NCBI GenBank assembly: GCA_013397435.1
Contig: VZRG01000281.1
Span: 599,826 to 663,825, forward strand
From: Erythrocercus mccallii
Taxonomy: Eukaryota; Chordata; Aves; Passeriformes; Dicruridae
DNA: 64,000 bases
Direction of reading: 5' to 3'
Made by a program: the position numbers and the translations under genes. The notes under the pieces are model-generated. The model was given only the letters and a program-made list of their open reading frames with translations. It made no database searches and was not told the origin of the DNA. This document shows positions 27,501 to 39,715 of this stretch, in pieces (positions within the stretch are counted from its first letter, which is position 1; every line of letters starts with the position of its first letter).

Positions 27501-30329
27501 GCATCAATCCCAGGTGCCAGCTGCCCTGTGGAAGCACGGATTTGCAAGAAGCTCTGCAGTGGATGAAATTAGCAGGAATTACAGACATGCTCCACAAACT
27601 GACATGGAGATGGGAAGTATTTATTGGAAGCTCTAGAATACAGAGCAGAGTGATTCCCTAATGCAGAAATTTCCCAGACTTTAGTTTAGGCAGGCCTCGG
27701 CTATTCCGCTGTCACCTCCTCTTGTTCTCTGCTCCACTCCCCACTCCTGGAGGCAACGTGAGGCCTCCAAAGCCCTGTAATAGTGGGTGGATGAGATGGG
27801 GCATCGCCCACACAGTGATACACCACCTCTTCCTTCCTTACTCTTGTGCTAACATTCCACTCTCAGCATTTCTTTAATGAGAGGCAGCTCCCCTGAGCCA
27901 GGCTGGAAGAATAAGAAATTGTGGCAGACAGAGAGGAATCCCACTCATTGCAATTCTCCCCTCAGTGTGAGTGAAGTGTGGAGGAGACAGCAGCACTACC
28001 GCCTGAGGCAAATGTTTGCCCCAGACATATGCAGCAAGGATCCCCATCACTTCTATGCCCCTCATGCAAGGGACAAGAGCAAGTTTTCAGGGTGCTCTGA
28101 CATTATAGGAAAGTAGACAGTCACACAGCATGGTTCTGCAGCTAGTGATTTTATATTGAATAAATAAGATGTGTCATTGCAGGTGTTGGAAGTGATCCAC
28201 ACTCACATGGATCTGGGGCATGAAACTGGGGCAGGAGTATTTGTTTCAAATATTTCAGAAATGGTCCTGCTGCTTCTGTGGTGGTGGTACTTCTGAGGAG
28301 TGGTGGGTCTCCTGGCAAAACCTGGAGCTGGAACCATTTGCAGAGTAAGAGAATGGGGCTTTGTTGCAGGGGATGGGATTGCTCCTGCCCAAGGGTGGAA
28401 ACTCAGCAGTGGTTCATTCTTTCCTTCCTCTCTTGTTGCCAAAGGCAGACACAAAGCTCCTCTGGGGAGCTGTAAATGAGTATAATTCAATACAGGGCCC
28501 TAAGTGAGCAGCAGCACACTTGGCTTAAAGCTATTCCTGTTATGGCCAGAGGCAGACATCTGGGATGGGTGGACAGATGATCTGATCTTGTGTGGAAATC
28601 TCATTGTGCCCCAGCCACCATGCTCCACTTCACTATAATAAAAAGTAATTTGATCAAATGTTTTTGCACATTATTCTTCTGTTAGAATAATTATTCAGTG
28701 CATGCCAGCTGCAGGAGTTCTTGCACCTTTTTCCTATGCAGTAGTTGGGAATAGCTTCTCACACTCTTTTTCATCTGGATACTGGAGAAGAGAGGATCCT
28801 GCACCAGCAGCTACTGTGGTTGTGCAACAGGCAATAGAAGATAATAGAAGAGAGAAACACTCTTCTTTTTCAAGGTGCACAGGAGTTAATTTATGCTCAA
28901 AATTTAAATAGAGGATATGCAAATACAGAAAACCCCCAAATGTTTTTTCCACCTGTTCTTGTTCACTCTGGGGAACAGAGGTCCCTTTGCCCATTATATA
29001 TTTAAGTCTGAGTTAAATTTAATATGAGCAAACTAACAAGAGGGGTGCAGTTACTGCAGCATATTCTTCCCAATAGTTCCATGAGGGGAAGATAAATCTC
29101 TGCCTCATTTTAAATCACCAGAAACTCTTGCAATATTGCAGATGGATCAGAATTGCTTTTATTACTAATAATATACTACAACACGTCCATTTTGTGAAGG
29201 TGTACATTTTGGGCTTGCTGCCTTAGCATGCTTCTTAAATTGAGGTTTAGAGGTTTTTGCCCCCAGCGTTTCCTCCACCCACCCAAAGAAGGGTGGCCTC
29301 TGGTGCAGAGTGATTGTTCCTGATTGCATGTTGATCGTCAAGGAGCACAAAATGTACTGCGTCCCTGCTCCTACAGCTGGTCTCTATGAAACAAAAACTC
29401 TGAGTTGCTTATCTTGGAGAAGCTTGCTCTTTTTCCCAGAGAGAAAATAATTTATGATCTAACTGGTCTGAGCACTAAATCCGAGTAACAAGGATCCAGC
29501 CAGAGATTCCTATTAAAGGGTTAGTATCCATCAAAATTGGCTGATGGGGTGTTTTGAAACTCATTAATCACTATGCTGGCTGCAAGCAAATTAGAAACCC
29601 TGTGTTCTGCCGCCGACTTCCCATTTCACTGAGTGAGTTAAATGCAAAGCATGTGTTACCGACATCAGCGATTTCAAAAGTGGGTGTTTCTCTGGATGTA
29701 AATGGTACTTAATAATGTTCCACCTTTGACTGAAACTAGGGCACGCCCTGCCATGAGGTTCTCATCATCTAATTACACTTACTCAATCTGAATTCAGATC
29801 ATGCAATTCAAGTTGGGTCTACCTGCCAGATTAACTCTTCAGCTTGTCTTGACAGAAAAGCCATACCCCAGGATCTCAGAGTCACCCGGCAGGTTGCTGG
29901 GAGGGGATGGGGAGAGCTGTCATGCCGCCTGCTCCATGGCTGGTGCCCTCTCAGCCAGGACTCTGTTTTCCCTCCCATGACAGTTACTGTGAAGAAAGGG
30001 GGCTCACTTTCTTGCAGGAGTCCTGTGTTTTATATAGACCTCATGGGAGCAGTCGCATGGGGTAGACACTTGAAACCAGTGGCTAAAGTGACAGCCCTTG
30101 AGCGTATCTTGGGTTTACCTTCAGAAGGGAAAGCAAAATGAGATTAAAGCCTCTTTCCAGCTCTAGCAGGGCATTTTGTATAGACAAGGTCTGTGCTCCA
30201 GACCTGCTCCGGCCACAGTATCTGTGCTCAGGCTCCCAGCAGCTATCTATACAAATAAATAACTCACCCCAGAGATTATTTTTGAACTCTGAGGCAAACT
30301 GAGGTATTACAGTCCATTGCTTGTGCTGC
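21551..30329. other. Long non-coding stretch, no gene seen
   Basis: No gene or transposon is recognised in nearly 9 kb. The longest open frames overlap each other on opposite strands at about 26527-27156 (165 codons minus, 140 codons plus). Neither translation shows a known domain, and having both strands open over the same bases argues for chance. A stretch around 29600-29850 keeps several CpG and a TAATTA core and might be a conserved non-coding element; this cannot be judged from one sequence. Confidence 0.5.
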
Positions 30330-30386
30330 TTTTTTTTTTTACAGTTTTTTTCAGTTTTTTTCAGTTTTTTTTCAGTTTTTTCTCAG
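30330..30386 (+). repeat. Short tandem array of CAG plus T-tract, period 10-11
   Basis: After an 11-T run, CAG trinucleotides occur at 30342, 30352, 30362, 30373 and 30384, the first four each followed by a run of 6-8 T. The period is 10, 10, 11 and 11 bp, close to one helical turn. Phased T (A) tracts of this kind are known to bend DNA. The open frame that starts here and runs to 30910 opens with a Phe/Ser string that is only the translation of this array. Confidence 0.9.
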
Positions 30387-30390
30387 TTCT

Positions 30391-33300
30391 CAAAACAGGA
30401 TTACATTCTCCCCATGCTAAGTTCTCCACAGCTGCTGCCTGGTGGGGACTAGCTACCATGGGCCAAAATCATGTCTGTCAGCATGCTCAAAATGGGGTGG
30501 TGTGGACACTCAGAGGTCAGAGTCACTGCTCATGCCATACCCTGCTTTGTTTCCTGGTGCAGATGCAGCTAGTGGTGCCAGATGTGGCTAGGTTCTTCAC
30601 CATCCTCAGTATTCACACAGTTGTGGTGATGCTTCCCTATGGAGGAGTATGTAAAGGAGCTGGAGCAGAGGCAGTGTCTCCTCCTGTGGAGCAGGATGAG
30701 ATACCAATACTCAGCTTCACTTTGCTTTGCGTTTGTAACTGTTACTTAAAATCTGCCCAGGGTGAAGTGATGGAGAGGTACAGACAGTTCCACCCCCAAA
30801 TATTCAAGAGGTGCCTTGGGCATACTGCTCTGAGCTGCATTTCCACCCTCAGACAAGGAAAAGTGCTCTTAATCCACCTATTCCAACACACTCTGGTAAA
30901 GATCCTTTGAGCAAGTCCTGTTCTTGCTCTCAAGACTTTGTTTTTTACCAGCAGTTTGGGATGCCAAAGAGGAGAGAGAAGCACAAATGAGAACAGTGTG
31001 TGTCTCATAACCATGGATGACACTCTAAGTGATAAGGCTCTGCTCCAGTCTTCATCTTGTATTTCAGCTGTTACTCATGAAGCTAATGAAAACCATGGTT
31101 CACACAGTGAGCAGGCATGTTCTGCAGCGATTTCATTCCCTCTTAGTGGTTCTTGGTGAGTAAATGCCTTGTCACTGAAAGTCCTCATGTCCTGGAACAC
31201 AGGAGGAGAGGGTCCCACTTGCCATGCTCAGCAGTGCTTCTGGCCACATAAGAAATAAGGCAACATGCATCAAGCTTAGCCCCTCAGCTTCTCAGTTCCT
31301 AATCCTTAAGGGTGAAAGATCTCAACAGAAAGGTGCAAGGCTGGAGAGCTGTCCCTCTTGGATCACTTCAGCTTTAGCCACACTATCACCATAGTAATGC
31401 TTTGTAATTACATCTTGCATTTTCATCTCTATATTTCAGCTGAAGTTATGAATGTTTAATTACACAAGTCTCATAAATACCTTTCGGGGCAGGTCAGCAC
31501 TCAGATGATATCTGGTTTCATGAGGCGGTTGCAGGGACATCCAGTCTCAGGGAAAATCAGCCCTGCAGGGCGGTGCAGGAGTAGCCCCATTTAAGCCAAG
31601 GTGAGCTGGTCTGTCACAGCCTCATTGCCCTGGGGAGCCTGAAATGGTGTAACCCCTTGGTGGGGAGGTAGCCTGCACCTCTCAAAGGGTCACCCTCACA
31701 GTAAGGGCCAAACTCTGCCTCCCTCATGACACACCTTTGCCGCCACCCCCAGCATGTATCAAATAGTGTCTGGTCTGGCAGGATTCCAAAGTGCGTAGGG
31801 AGAGGAGTATCAGGGACTGTAAAGCCACCAAAGAGATCTGCCAAGCCTGCTGTTCCTCTGAGGCTAGTTGGTGTGTGTGTGTGTGTTAGCCAAGTATAAC
31901 ACAGAAGATACCTCTCGTGCAGGATTAAGTGCCCCATGTTAAACAGCAATTTTCAGGACCTTATGACAGAGGGCTGTCACTGCTGTCACTTTTGTGTCTT
32001 TTTTGTTTTTCATCTTGAATAGTTGAAAAAGGTTATTGGTCTCCTCATTTCCACTGCTGAGGAGGATACCATATCTTTGCCCAAGAAAAATCCTTTGGTT
32101 GGGATCACTGCAGCCACACTGGAGTAGATGGGGCATCACACAGCAGGTCTGTGTTATGATGGCTAAGGAATATAGACAGGCTGTGGGGTTTTTTTGGTTT
32201 ATTTTTTCCTGCAAGTTCATATGTATTGCGAGAAAGGATGGTCCATGTCAAATATTTGTTGGCATTTTTAATGTGAAAGAGATAATGAGCCCATCCTGTC
32301 ATCTGCTCTGTAGTGCACAACGAGTGAAGAGAGACTCAGCTTGCTCATGACACTGATCACTAAGGTGGAAAGGGCTCCAAGGAGCTGGCAGGGACACCTT
32401 GTCTTCCTGGGCACTAACAGAACTGTATTGGTGTGCACTGCAGAAGTGCCCAGGGCTTTGTTTAAACCAGGACTGTCTTGCATTCATTTCAGCGGAGGCT
32501 CAGCTGCAGCAGGTAGGCACTCGGCCAAAGAAGGTGTTTTTATTACCATATGATGAAAGTTAAGCTCTGATGCCTCTTGACCCCTAGTCATGGGCTGGCA
32601 ACTGTGACACTGGGAGAAACCTGCTGCAGAAACTGGGAACTTGCAGTGGAAGAGAAGAATTTTACTTATACAGATAAACATAGAATGCAATGAGCACAGA
32701 GCAATGAAAAAGAGCTAATGGCATGCAGAAGTCATGGGCAACAATGACTCAGAAATCAATAATTTTGTGGTTATGTGGATAACAAGCTAGAGAGACAAAA
32801 CATTCCGTTTCAAAACTGAAGATCTGTTATACAAGACATGTAGGTGGGCGGCCTACTAGGAGAGAAATCCTACCCAACAAATTTAGAGATTGTTTCAGAG
32901 AGGATCTCAGGGCATGTACAAGGTATAAGTTTCAAGATGGATGGACACTCATTCCTACAACACCAGTGTGAGCCAAAGCTTCCCCTATAATCTTATTTCT
33001 TCCTATCTCATACAAAATCATTTTAATGTTATCAGAAAGTTCTGCTGCTTTTAATTTCAAATACTCTACAGTTGTAAAGGTAATCAGTGTTAGTGCTCAT
33101 ATTAAATAACTTTGAACTATACACAGTTGTATTATCCTGTTTGAGGTGACAAATTAATCTACTGGCCATTTGTGATAAGACTGTCATGATAAACACTGCT
33201 AACAGAAAATCTAGAGTTTACTTCTTAATCTTCCCATCTCCAATGCTTTTCTGGTCCCCTTACTTCCTATATCATCACTAAATCTAGGGTGGGGAAACAT

Positions 33301-34647
33301 TGCCTAAATATTTATTCCAGTCCTGCTAAACCACAGTTTACATACAACTTCTAAAGCCATTGTTAATCATCTTTAGTAAACAAGTATCTTAACAGGCTTA
33401 ATCTGTCTGTGTGTTTAGCAGACTACAGCCTACTGGACCAGTTAAGATTAAATCGCATTTTTACGAAGGGTCAGGAAACGTTTCCTTGCTGGAGTTCAAA
33501 CCACTGGTTCGAGAGGAGTCAGAGGCAGGCTCCTGGCAGCAGCACCACTGTACAGACAAGCTGGGAGGTACCGGCTGTGCTTGGAGAAGGTAATCCCAAA
33601 GCTGCCCTGCCCTGCTGTCAGCTGCCCCTCCAACAACAGGAGGCCTTGCAGGCAGCTGGCTGGCTGCCAGGGGGACATGCCTGGAGGTGCCTTGCTTTGT
33701 AGGCAGGCACTTAGGCCAGGGGTCCCTTGGGCTCCCAAGGCAGACCATACACATATTTTTACCTCTGCACTGACAGTTTTGAGATCTGCAGCCACACCCA
33801 GCGCTTTGCGCCTTCCAAACCCACCTCTGCTTGTGTTATTATTTTTCACACAAACACACTGTCATAATCAAGCCCAGGAAATGCAGCAGGAGTCATTTGT
33901 GCTGACATCCTGCTCTCTGTTTTACCAGTGCATGAAAACAGCATTTCTAATACTCCCTTCTGTAGTCTGAAACAAGATTACATTGAGCAATGGCCGTGAT
34001 CTCTACTCATGACAGCAATGCTTGTTTCCTTCTCTTTCAATATGAACACACACATTTTAAGAAGCAGTGTAAACCCCACAAAGCAATATGTTTTGTACCT
34101 AATGTCTGCTCAGATGTTTCTATGCTAGGGCATCTATGTCATGTCTTTATCAGACTGTATTGCAGGGTGGGTCTGCTGGCCTCAGCCAGTGGTGCTGAGG
34201 ATCCAGTGGTCACGATAGACATCCTGATGCCTCTGCTTCACATTAGGCAGGGTCCTGTAGTCACTGACAGTAGGAACGCATCCTACTGCCTAGTTCCATC
34301 TGAGAGGGGTCTCATGTGCCCTGAGACCTCTTGGCAATGTAAACCAAATAACAGGCAGTAGCCAGGACCAAGAGATTTGCTTCAAAAGCACATCTGACCT
34401 GGATTAAAATATTTAGGAGGATGCATCTGTAGATTTAGGCCAAAGCTAACCTGTAAACTCAGTCCGTATCTAAAACAAGACTTGGGCCCATCTCCATTTT
34501 TAGTGTTGAGAAGCCAGGAGGAAGAAGAAGGCATCAGAAACTGTCTCACTGATGTTTTAGAGTGCTCATGAAATTTACTGAGATGTACTGAAAAAATGAT
34601 TGTCAGGACTTTTTCAATGATTTTAGCAAAAAAAAAATCTATCTCTA
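30391..34647. other. Non-coding stretch, no gene seen
   Basis: One plus-strand frame stays open from 30317 to 30910 (about 197 codons), but it begins inside the T-tract array, needs a non-ATG start, and has no recognised domain. The remainder has short frames only. A small GT repeat is listed separately. Confidence 0.5.
31870..31886 (+). repeat. GT dinucleotide repeat (8 units)
   Basis: Eight uninterrupted GT units are seen. The array is short, but within the range where length variation can occur. Confidence 0.85.
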
Positions 34648-34887
34648 ACAGCATGAAACTGTGTCAGAGAAGGTTTAGGTCAGGTAACAGGAAAAAGTTT
34701 TTTCATCCAAAGCGTGACTGAGCACTGGAACAGGCTCTCCAGGGAAGTGGTCACAGCACCAGCCTGACAGACTTCAAGAACTGGACACTGCACTCATGCA
34801 CATGGTGCTATTCTCTGCAGGACCAGGAGCTGGACTTGATGATCCTGATGGATACTTCTAACTCAGCACATTCTATGATTCCATTAT
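34648..34887 (+). mobile_element. CR1 LINE fragment, 3' end
   Basis: About 240 bp match the familiar avian CR1 3' end from memory. The landmarks come in order: a segment like AAACTGTGTCAGAGAAGGTTTAGG, given here as its parts AAACTGTGTCAG and AGGTTTAGG; then GAGCACTGGAACAGGCTCTCC; then CACAGCACC; CAGGACCAGGAGCTGGACTT; GATGATCCTGATGG; and the tail ATTCTATGATTCCATTATG. The tail with ATTCTATG-like octamers is the hallmark of CR1, which ends in short octamer repeats rather than poly(A). The copy is 5'-truncated, as almost all CR1 copies are, and carries no reverse transcriptase. It is diverged from the consensus I remember, so it is not recent. Confidence 0.9.
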
Positions 34888-37273
34888 GCTTATTTGTGGA
34901 ACTGGTAGATAGACTTGTTACCTGTTATCTTCAGTAAGAATAGCTAGGTTCTGTGTTCAGTTCAGCTACTTCATGCAGTTAGCCTAGACCTGTGTTTAGT
35001 GGTAAGAGAGGTTCAGTCAGAACTCCTTGTATGACTGCCATGTGCACTTTTAGAACTTTTTGCTTTCCATCAGAATATGGCCTAATGACAGACTTCATGA
35101 ATCCCCAGCATTTCTGTGACTGCCCTTTTAATGGATTCCAGCCATTAATTTGAAATTGAACCTGCCTCATCCTAACTCCACTTCTATGCATTTTAAGTAT
35201 ACTTCAAAGTTCATTAATGAGTAGCCTTAATAAACCCAGGCTGTACCATAATTACAAATGTCTAAATCACTCACTCTGAGTAGTTCAGAACTTTGCATTC
35301 AAGTGCAGGTGCTCAAAGGCACACTGCTGTATATAGATGCAACCACACACATTCAATTCTAGGACTGCTTTCACAGTACTTATGGATTAGAATGAACCCT
35401 GAACCATGAAGTTTTATTAGTAGAAACACAGATGAAATCATCTTTCACCTCTAGGTCACCAGTGTGATTCCATCGGAAAACAGCACTGCTGACTGAAAGT
35501 TTTCAGTCGGACACTGAGAGCTTAAGAAACCTCATGATCTCAGCACAGCTGTTAATAGAAAGCAAACCTAGCACTAACTCATGTCACTTTTGGCAGCCAC
35601 AGCAGAAAGGCCAAACTCCCAAATCAGCATGGGGGCTGCACGGCTCTTTTAGGCCAGAGGTAGCTTCACAGTGGGCAGTACATTATCCTGGCAGGGTGGA
35701 GATTGGAAAAACTTGTATGGCAACCCTTTGGACTATTCCTGTCCCTGGGTTAAGAGGTGGTCACTTTTCATCTTGTTCCATAGGCTCCCTATTTATAGAA
35801 AAGGAAAAATATAGGAAAGTGCCCAAAAGAGTCACTTGCAACTTCTATTGCATGTACTAGAACAAACCAAATTCTGAAATAAGGGTTTCAGCCTCCTGGG
35901 GCTGTATCTGAAACCTATTCACTTCATTCAATCTGTGCTGAGGTAGAAATTCTCAGTGACCTGGGTAGGAACTGTCTCTGCAAGAGCTAAGGACTTATAA
36001 AAATCTTAAGAGCTTGGACAGTTCACAACAGAATTTGCCTTCACATTTCACTGACAAGGTGTCTTGTCTTCTCTCATTCATTTTGCTGACGTGCAAAAAA
36101 TATTTCTCTTCTTTGAACTCTCCACATTCTTCACTTGAAAATCAAGGCAAAAATTAAATTACCATTCCTCTGCTTACCAGACTTTTGCAGAAGGAGAAGA
36201 GAGATCCATTGTTTGTGTTGCTCACAGAAAAAGCTACCGACTTGTAATGATGATGCAGGCATAAGGAGCATGAATTTGCAAATCTGGCCTCTCCAAGAGA
36301 CTGCACAAGGTGTAGATGCCAGCAGTTTTCTTCAGCTGGCTGAATGTAAGGGTGAAAACAAATGTGACAACATTTCGCTCTCAAGGGAGGGAAGGTAAGA
36401 GTTAGAGAGATGCATTATTCATCACGAATTTATTTTCATGGCACATTCAGATCCATCCAGGCACCTAGTTACCACAAAATTGACAAAACAAATGGCATTG
36501 GCACATGGAAGGAAGTCAGTGAGAAGGACTGGAAGAGCTGAATCTACAGAGTTAGGGAGCAGGACGGGAGTCAAGGTCTGTAAGACCATTCAAACAAGAA
36601 CCTTTTGAATGCCAGAATGAAGAACTGATCTCTTACAGATGTTCAGCTCAAGGCTGGCCATACCCTTGGGTAGCTAATATGCAAGTCATTGAATTACTGT
36701 ATTTTCACAACATCTGAAAGAAGTTTTTCAGCACTTATAAGGGCCGTTTCTAAAGTGTAGTCACTGATAACTAATACTGAGTGATCTCACACTGACACTG
36801 ACTCAGGTCTCTAGTCTTTTTCTCAGAAGTCAGTTCCCACAAAACCTGTGAAAACTTTAAATTTTAATCTGTTAAATGTTGCTGAAACTGGCCAATAACT
36901 TGAAAAGTCTGTAGGGATATGCACACATACACATAGAACAAGGCACAGCCTAAGCCTTGTTTCCAAAGAAAATGAGGTTAAAAAAACTTCAGGATGTGAA
37001 AATTAAAATTCTAAGTCGTGAAGCATGAAGGTATTTGGTTTCCCTGTTGGGACATAGGATTTGATACATCTTGGCCATGCTCTGAGCCATGCCAGCTCTT
37101 TTTTGGCTTCATTCCTAGGCCCAGAACAGCCCCCAGTCAGGCAGCAGTTCCCATCACCTGTCTAATAACAAGTGTGGCTCAGTTTATTTAGGCTTCATAC
37201 CTTAAAGGAAGGTCTTCTACATCTCAAGAGAGGAAAGTACTTTGTGTGTAAAGCTTGACAATGAATAGGTTGC
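34888..37273. other. Non-coding stretch, no gene seen
   Basis: Short stop-rich frames only. A perfect 8-bp inverted repeat with a 2-nt spacer lies at 35491-35508 (GACTGAAA/TTTCAGTC), too short to be meaningful alone. No transposon is recognised. Confidence 0.5.
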
Positions 37274-38137
37274 TTAATGGCTAACCTGTTTGATCAATGT
37301 GAGTTGTACTATGAGCATATTGTTTGGAGAACTCTGTGGAGGGAATGCTGCAAACAACTCCCAAAAGGCTGGGCTTTCATGTGGGCTAAGCCCTCTGGAT
37401 GAGGGAGGGGTTAATATTCTTGGGTGAGCCTGTAATGAACGTGCCTGTCTGATGCTGGCCTTGTTGAAGGCCATTCCAGATGCTGAATAACTTTTGTTAA
37501 AGCCAATGGCAATGTAATTGCTTCCTGAGGAAAAGTGTCTGTGTAGGGAGTGGGAAGGGTGGAGGTGATGATCTCAAATAGGGCAGGTTCATGGTAGTTC
37601 TGCTCTGTTGTCCAATCTGACAAGTTCACCATGAAGCTAAGGGTGTGATTGGGCTGAGGCTTCCCAACAGGTAGAGACAATATATTAAACTATGTTGATT
37701 ATCTTCAAATGTGATGGTTAGTCTCCAGCGCTCAGGCCTCTGCAGCTGCAGAAAGGCTGGGACGTGGCAAGGTTGGGGAAAGAAGTGTATGACATCTTAG
37801 GGTTACTGTTTTTGTAGAATTTATGTGGCTTTGCCTGTTCATCAATCCAACAGGTCCTCAGTGTTGACTGACTCATATGAGAAGCGTTAGCAATATATGG
37901 CAAGCAAAGCAGTAACACTGTGCTTCAGCTGGGTGCCTTTTTGTCCCTTGGTGATTCCAGGTAATGGGAACAAGTCACTAGGATGTTTGCATTACTGAGT
38001 TTTGGTATTGACTCAGACTGGAGAATTAAGGTAATATAGTAGCAGCTGCATACTTGAATGTGCCTTCTTTTCTTACTAGTACAGGATAACCTAGACAAAA
38101 GTTCTATAGGATTATTCTTGGCTGCTGTTCTCAGCAA
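37274..38137 (-). other. Cluster of short minus-strand open frames, origin unknown
   Basis: Read on the minus strand, open segments follow one another: 38137-37925 and 37918-37718 in the same frame, split by one stop; then 37680-37411 and 37474-37274 after frame changes. The 37680-37411 segment has a mixed, non-repetitive composition with two N-glycosylation sequons (Asn-His-Thr and Asn-Leu-Ser) near its start. The 37918 segment opens with a short hydrophobic stretch. This could be a decayed coding fragment, perhaps from a mobile element or old gene, or it could be chance. I recognise no family, and the starts lack ATG. Confidence 0.2.
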
Positions 38138-39396
38138 ACTTGCTCTTCCTGCCCAGTGTTACTTCCTCCTGCACCTCTTTCTCACCATGTTTTGTTCTCT
38201 GGCCCATCTTGTTCACTCTAAAGCCATATTCAAGCCCTACTAAGATGAAGGAAAGGAGCTGAAGTGGCCATCCATGGGAAGGGTGCTGCACTTTAGGGAA
38301 GAGTCACTTTAGGCAATGATGGGTTTGGGGATTTTTTTTTTTTACCTATGGGTGACTCCCAAGGGCAAAGGGAAGATACTTTCCCTGCAATGAGATGTTC
38401 CACTGCTCCAACACCGTCAGAGGGTTTTGTTCATCTCCTTCGCTGTCAGTTACTTCTGTGCTTGTGTGTTCTTTGCTGTCTGCCAGAAAGTCCTTCAAAT
38501 ACTGTGACAAGGACATTGGTGATCCACACACTACCCCTTAACAACTTGGAGAGGGGGAAACTCACACAGGAAAAGAAAAATTGGTGGTGACTGAACCTTT
38601 ACTGGGTTTTTTTCTCACCTACAGTTGAAGAAATTGGATCTGAACAAGTGATCTTTGCCTAAGAATTCAGAAGATGAAGGTGAACCCAAGGACCCTGTCT
38701 ATTCTGCTGGTGGCTTTTGTATAAATCACTTGGCCAGACTCTCTAAAAGCTTTGTATTTCCCTCTGGCTCCTGCAGACATCGTGCCTTAGAGCTGCATTG
38801 CCAGGAGAGCATGCACCTTCTTCATGCCAGCTGAGCTCTAGCCCTAAATTCCAGACATACAGGGAATCTATATTGTCCTTTCAGATGGGGAAACACACTA
38901 CTGGCCTCAGGCACCCAGGAGGGCTAAATTGCTGACTCAGCCCAGACAGTTCTGGACCTGAAACCCCAGCTGGGCCCAGCACTTATCAAGTGTGCAAGAT
39001 TCCAGACTGTTGCAGCAGTATTTCTTTCAGACAGTTTTCTTCACTGCCAGCTTGGAAAAAATCATAAGTAAAAAGGCCTCCAGCAGAGTCCAGCTCATAC
39101 AAGGGCTGGCAACTCTGATAACCATGTTCATTCTTGCCATTCATATGTGGGAAACCTGTTCCTACATGTCATACAGTCATTCCCACTGCAGCCATGAGAG
39201 AATAAAGTCTCTGCCATGTCAGCCTGCTGGTGTGTGACAGACACCTTGCACTGTAGTATATGTTGTACATGACTGCAAGGGCAATGCTGGGTGATAGGAC
39301 TAAGAAAGGTGGAAGATATTTTCAGGAGACTCCATAGGAAATAGAGTATTGATGTTGCTGCAGCTCATGGGAATGCACTGGAGTGGAAAACTCTCT
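38138..39396. other. Non-coding stretch, no gene seen
   Basis: Contains a run of about 12 T at 38332-38343 and an AATAAA at 39191-39196. No gene or bounded repeat is recognised. I considered an LTR around the AATAAA but found no matching start or duplication. Confidence 0.5.
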
Positions 39397-39402
39397 GGGG
39401 TG
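39397..39402. repeat. Left target-site duplication (ggggtg) of the ERVK-type LTR
   Basis: GGGGTG directly precedes the TGTTACTG start of the LTR and recurs exactly after its terminal CA. Confidence 0.85.
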
Positions 39403-39624
39403 TGTTACTGATAAGTAAAATTTTACAAAAGGAAGGCCTTGTAAAATCATGGCTCAGGCCTGTTACTTAAGTAGAAAAGTAGAAAAGGACTGTGGGACAG
39501 AGACTCAGCTGAATTAGGGGCAGAAAAACAAGTTATGTAACCATTGCATGTTCACATCGTGGTCTATGGTGGTTGGTTGAACTATGTTTGTTATGCTTTA
39601 AAACTATGTAACTGATAATGGGCT

Positions 39625-39631
39625 GATAAAA
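39625..39631 (+). promoter_or_regulatory. TATA-like box of the ERVK-type LTR
   Basis: GATAAAA lies 16-22 bp before the AATAAA signal inside the LTR, in the place expected for a U3 promoter box. Whether it still drives transcription is unknown. Confidence 0.4.
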
Positions 39632-39646
39632 AGGCCTGGTTTTGGC

Positions 39647-39652
39647 AATAAA
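39647..39652 (+). promoter_or_regulatory. Polyadenylation signal of the ERVK-type LTR
   Basis: AATAAA lies 57 bp before the 3' end of the LTR, in the canonical position; it gives the orientation of the element. Confidence 0.7.
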
Positions 39653-39709
39653 GGGGCTTTCCTTTGCATCTGCCCAGGGACTCTGCGTCACTACGGACCC
39701 TCACCCACA

Positions 39710-39715
39710 GGGGTG
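39710..39715. repeat. Right target-site duplication (ggggtg) of the ERVK-type LTR
   Basis: Exact copy of the six bases that precede the LTR at 39397-39402. Confidence 0.85.

Larger units (their letters stand above)
39403..39709 (+). mobile_element. Solo LTR of a class II (ERVK-type) endogenous retrovirus
   Basis: A 307-bp element starts TGTTACTGATAAG and ends CTCACCCACA, with TG...CA termini. It is bounded by an exact 6-bp direct repeat, GGGGTG, at 39397-39402 and 39710-39715. Six-base duplications are characteristic of class II (alpha/beta-like, ERVK) integrases. Inside, a TATA-like GATAAAA is at 39625-39631 and AATAAA at 39647-39652, followed by a 57-bp R-U5 end, all on the plus strand. 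No primer-binding site or internal retroviral sequence follows the terminal CA, so the provirus has been reduced to a solo LTR by recombination. The perfect duplication suggests the insertion is not very old. The exact family name is not known to me. Confidence 0.9.

Noticed and set aside
30317..30910. Longest open frame in the window, plus strand, about 197 codons
   Set aside because: It starts inside the T-tract array with a non-ATG codon, and its first 25 residues are a Phe/Ser string from that array. No domain is recognised, and this length is expected by chance in 64 kb.
33430..33515. GGTTCGA string considered as a tRNA T-arm
   Set aside because: The bases upstream do not form acceptor, D or anticodon arms at the required spacing.
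35491..35508. Perfect 8-bp inverted repeat with 2-nt spacer
   Set aside because: Palindromes of this size are expected several times by chance in 64 kb, and nothing else marks the site.
39100..39245. AATAAA at 39191 shortly before the ERVK-type LTR, considered as another LTR end
   Set aside because: No matching start or duplication was found, and a lone AATAAA is common by chance.
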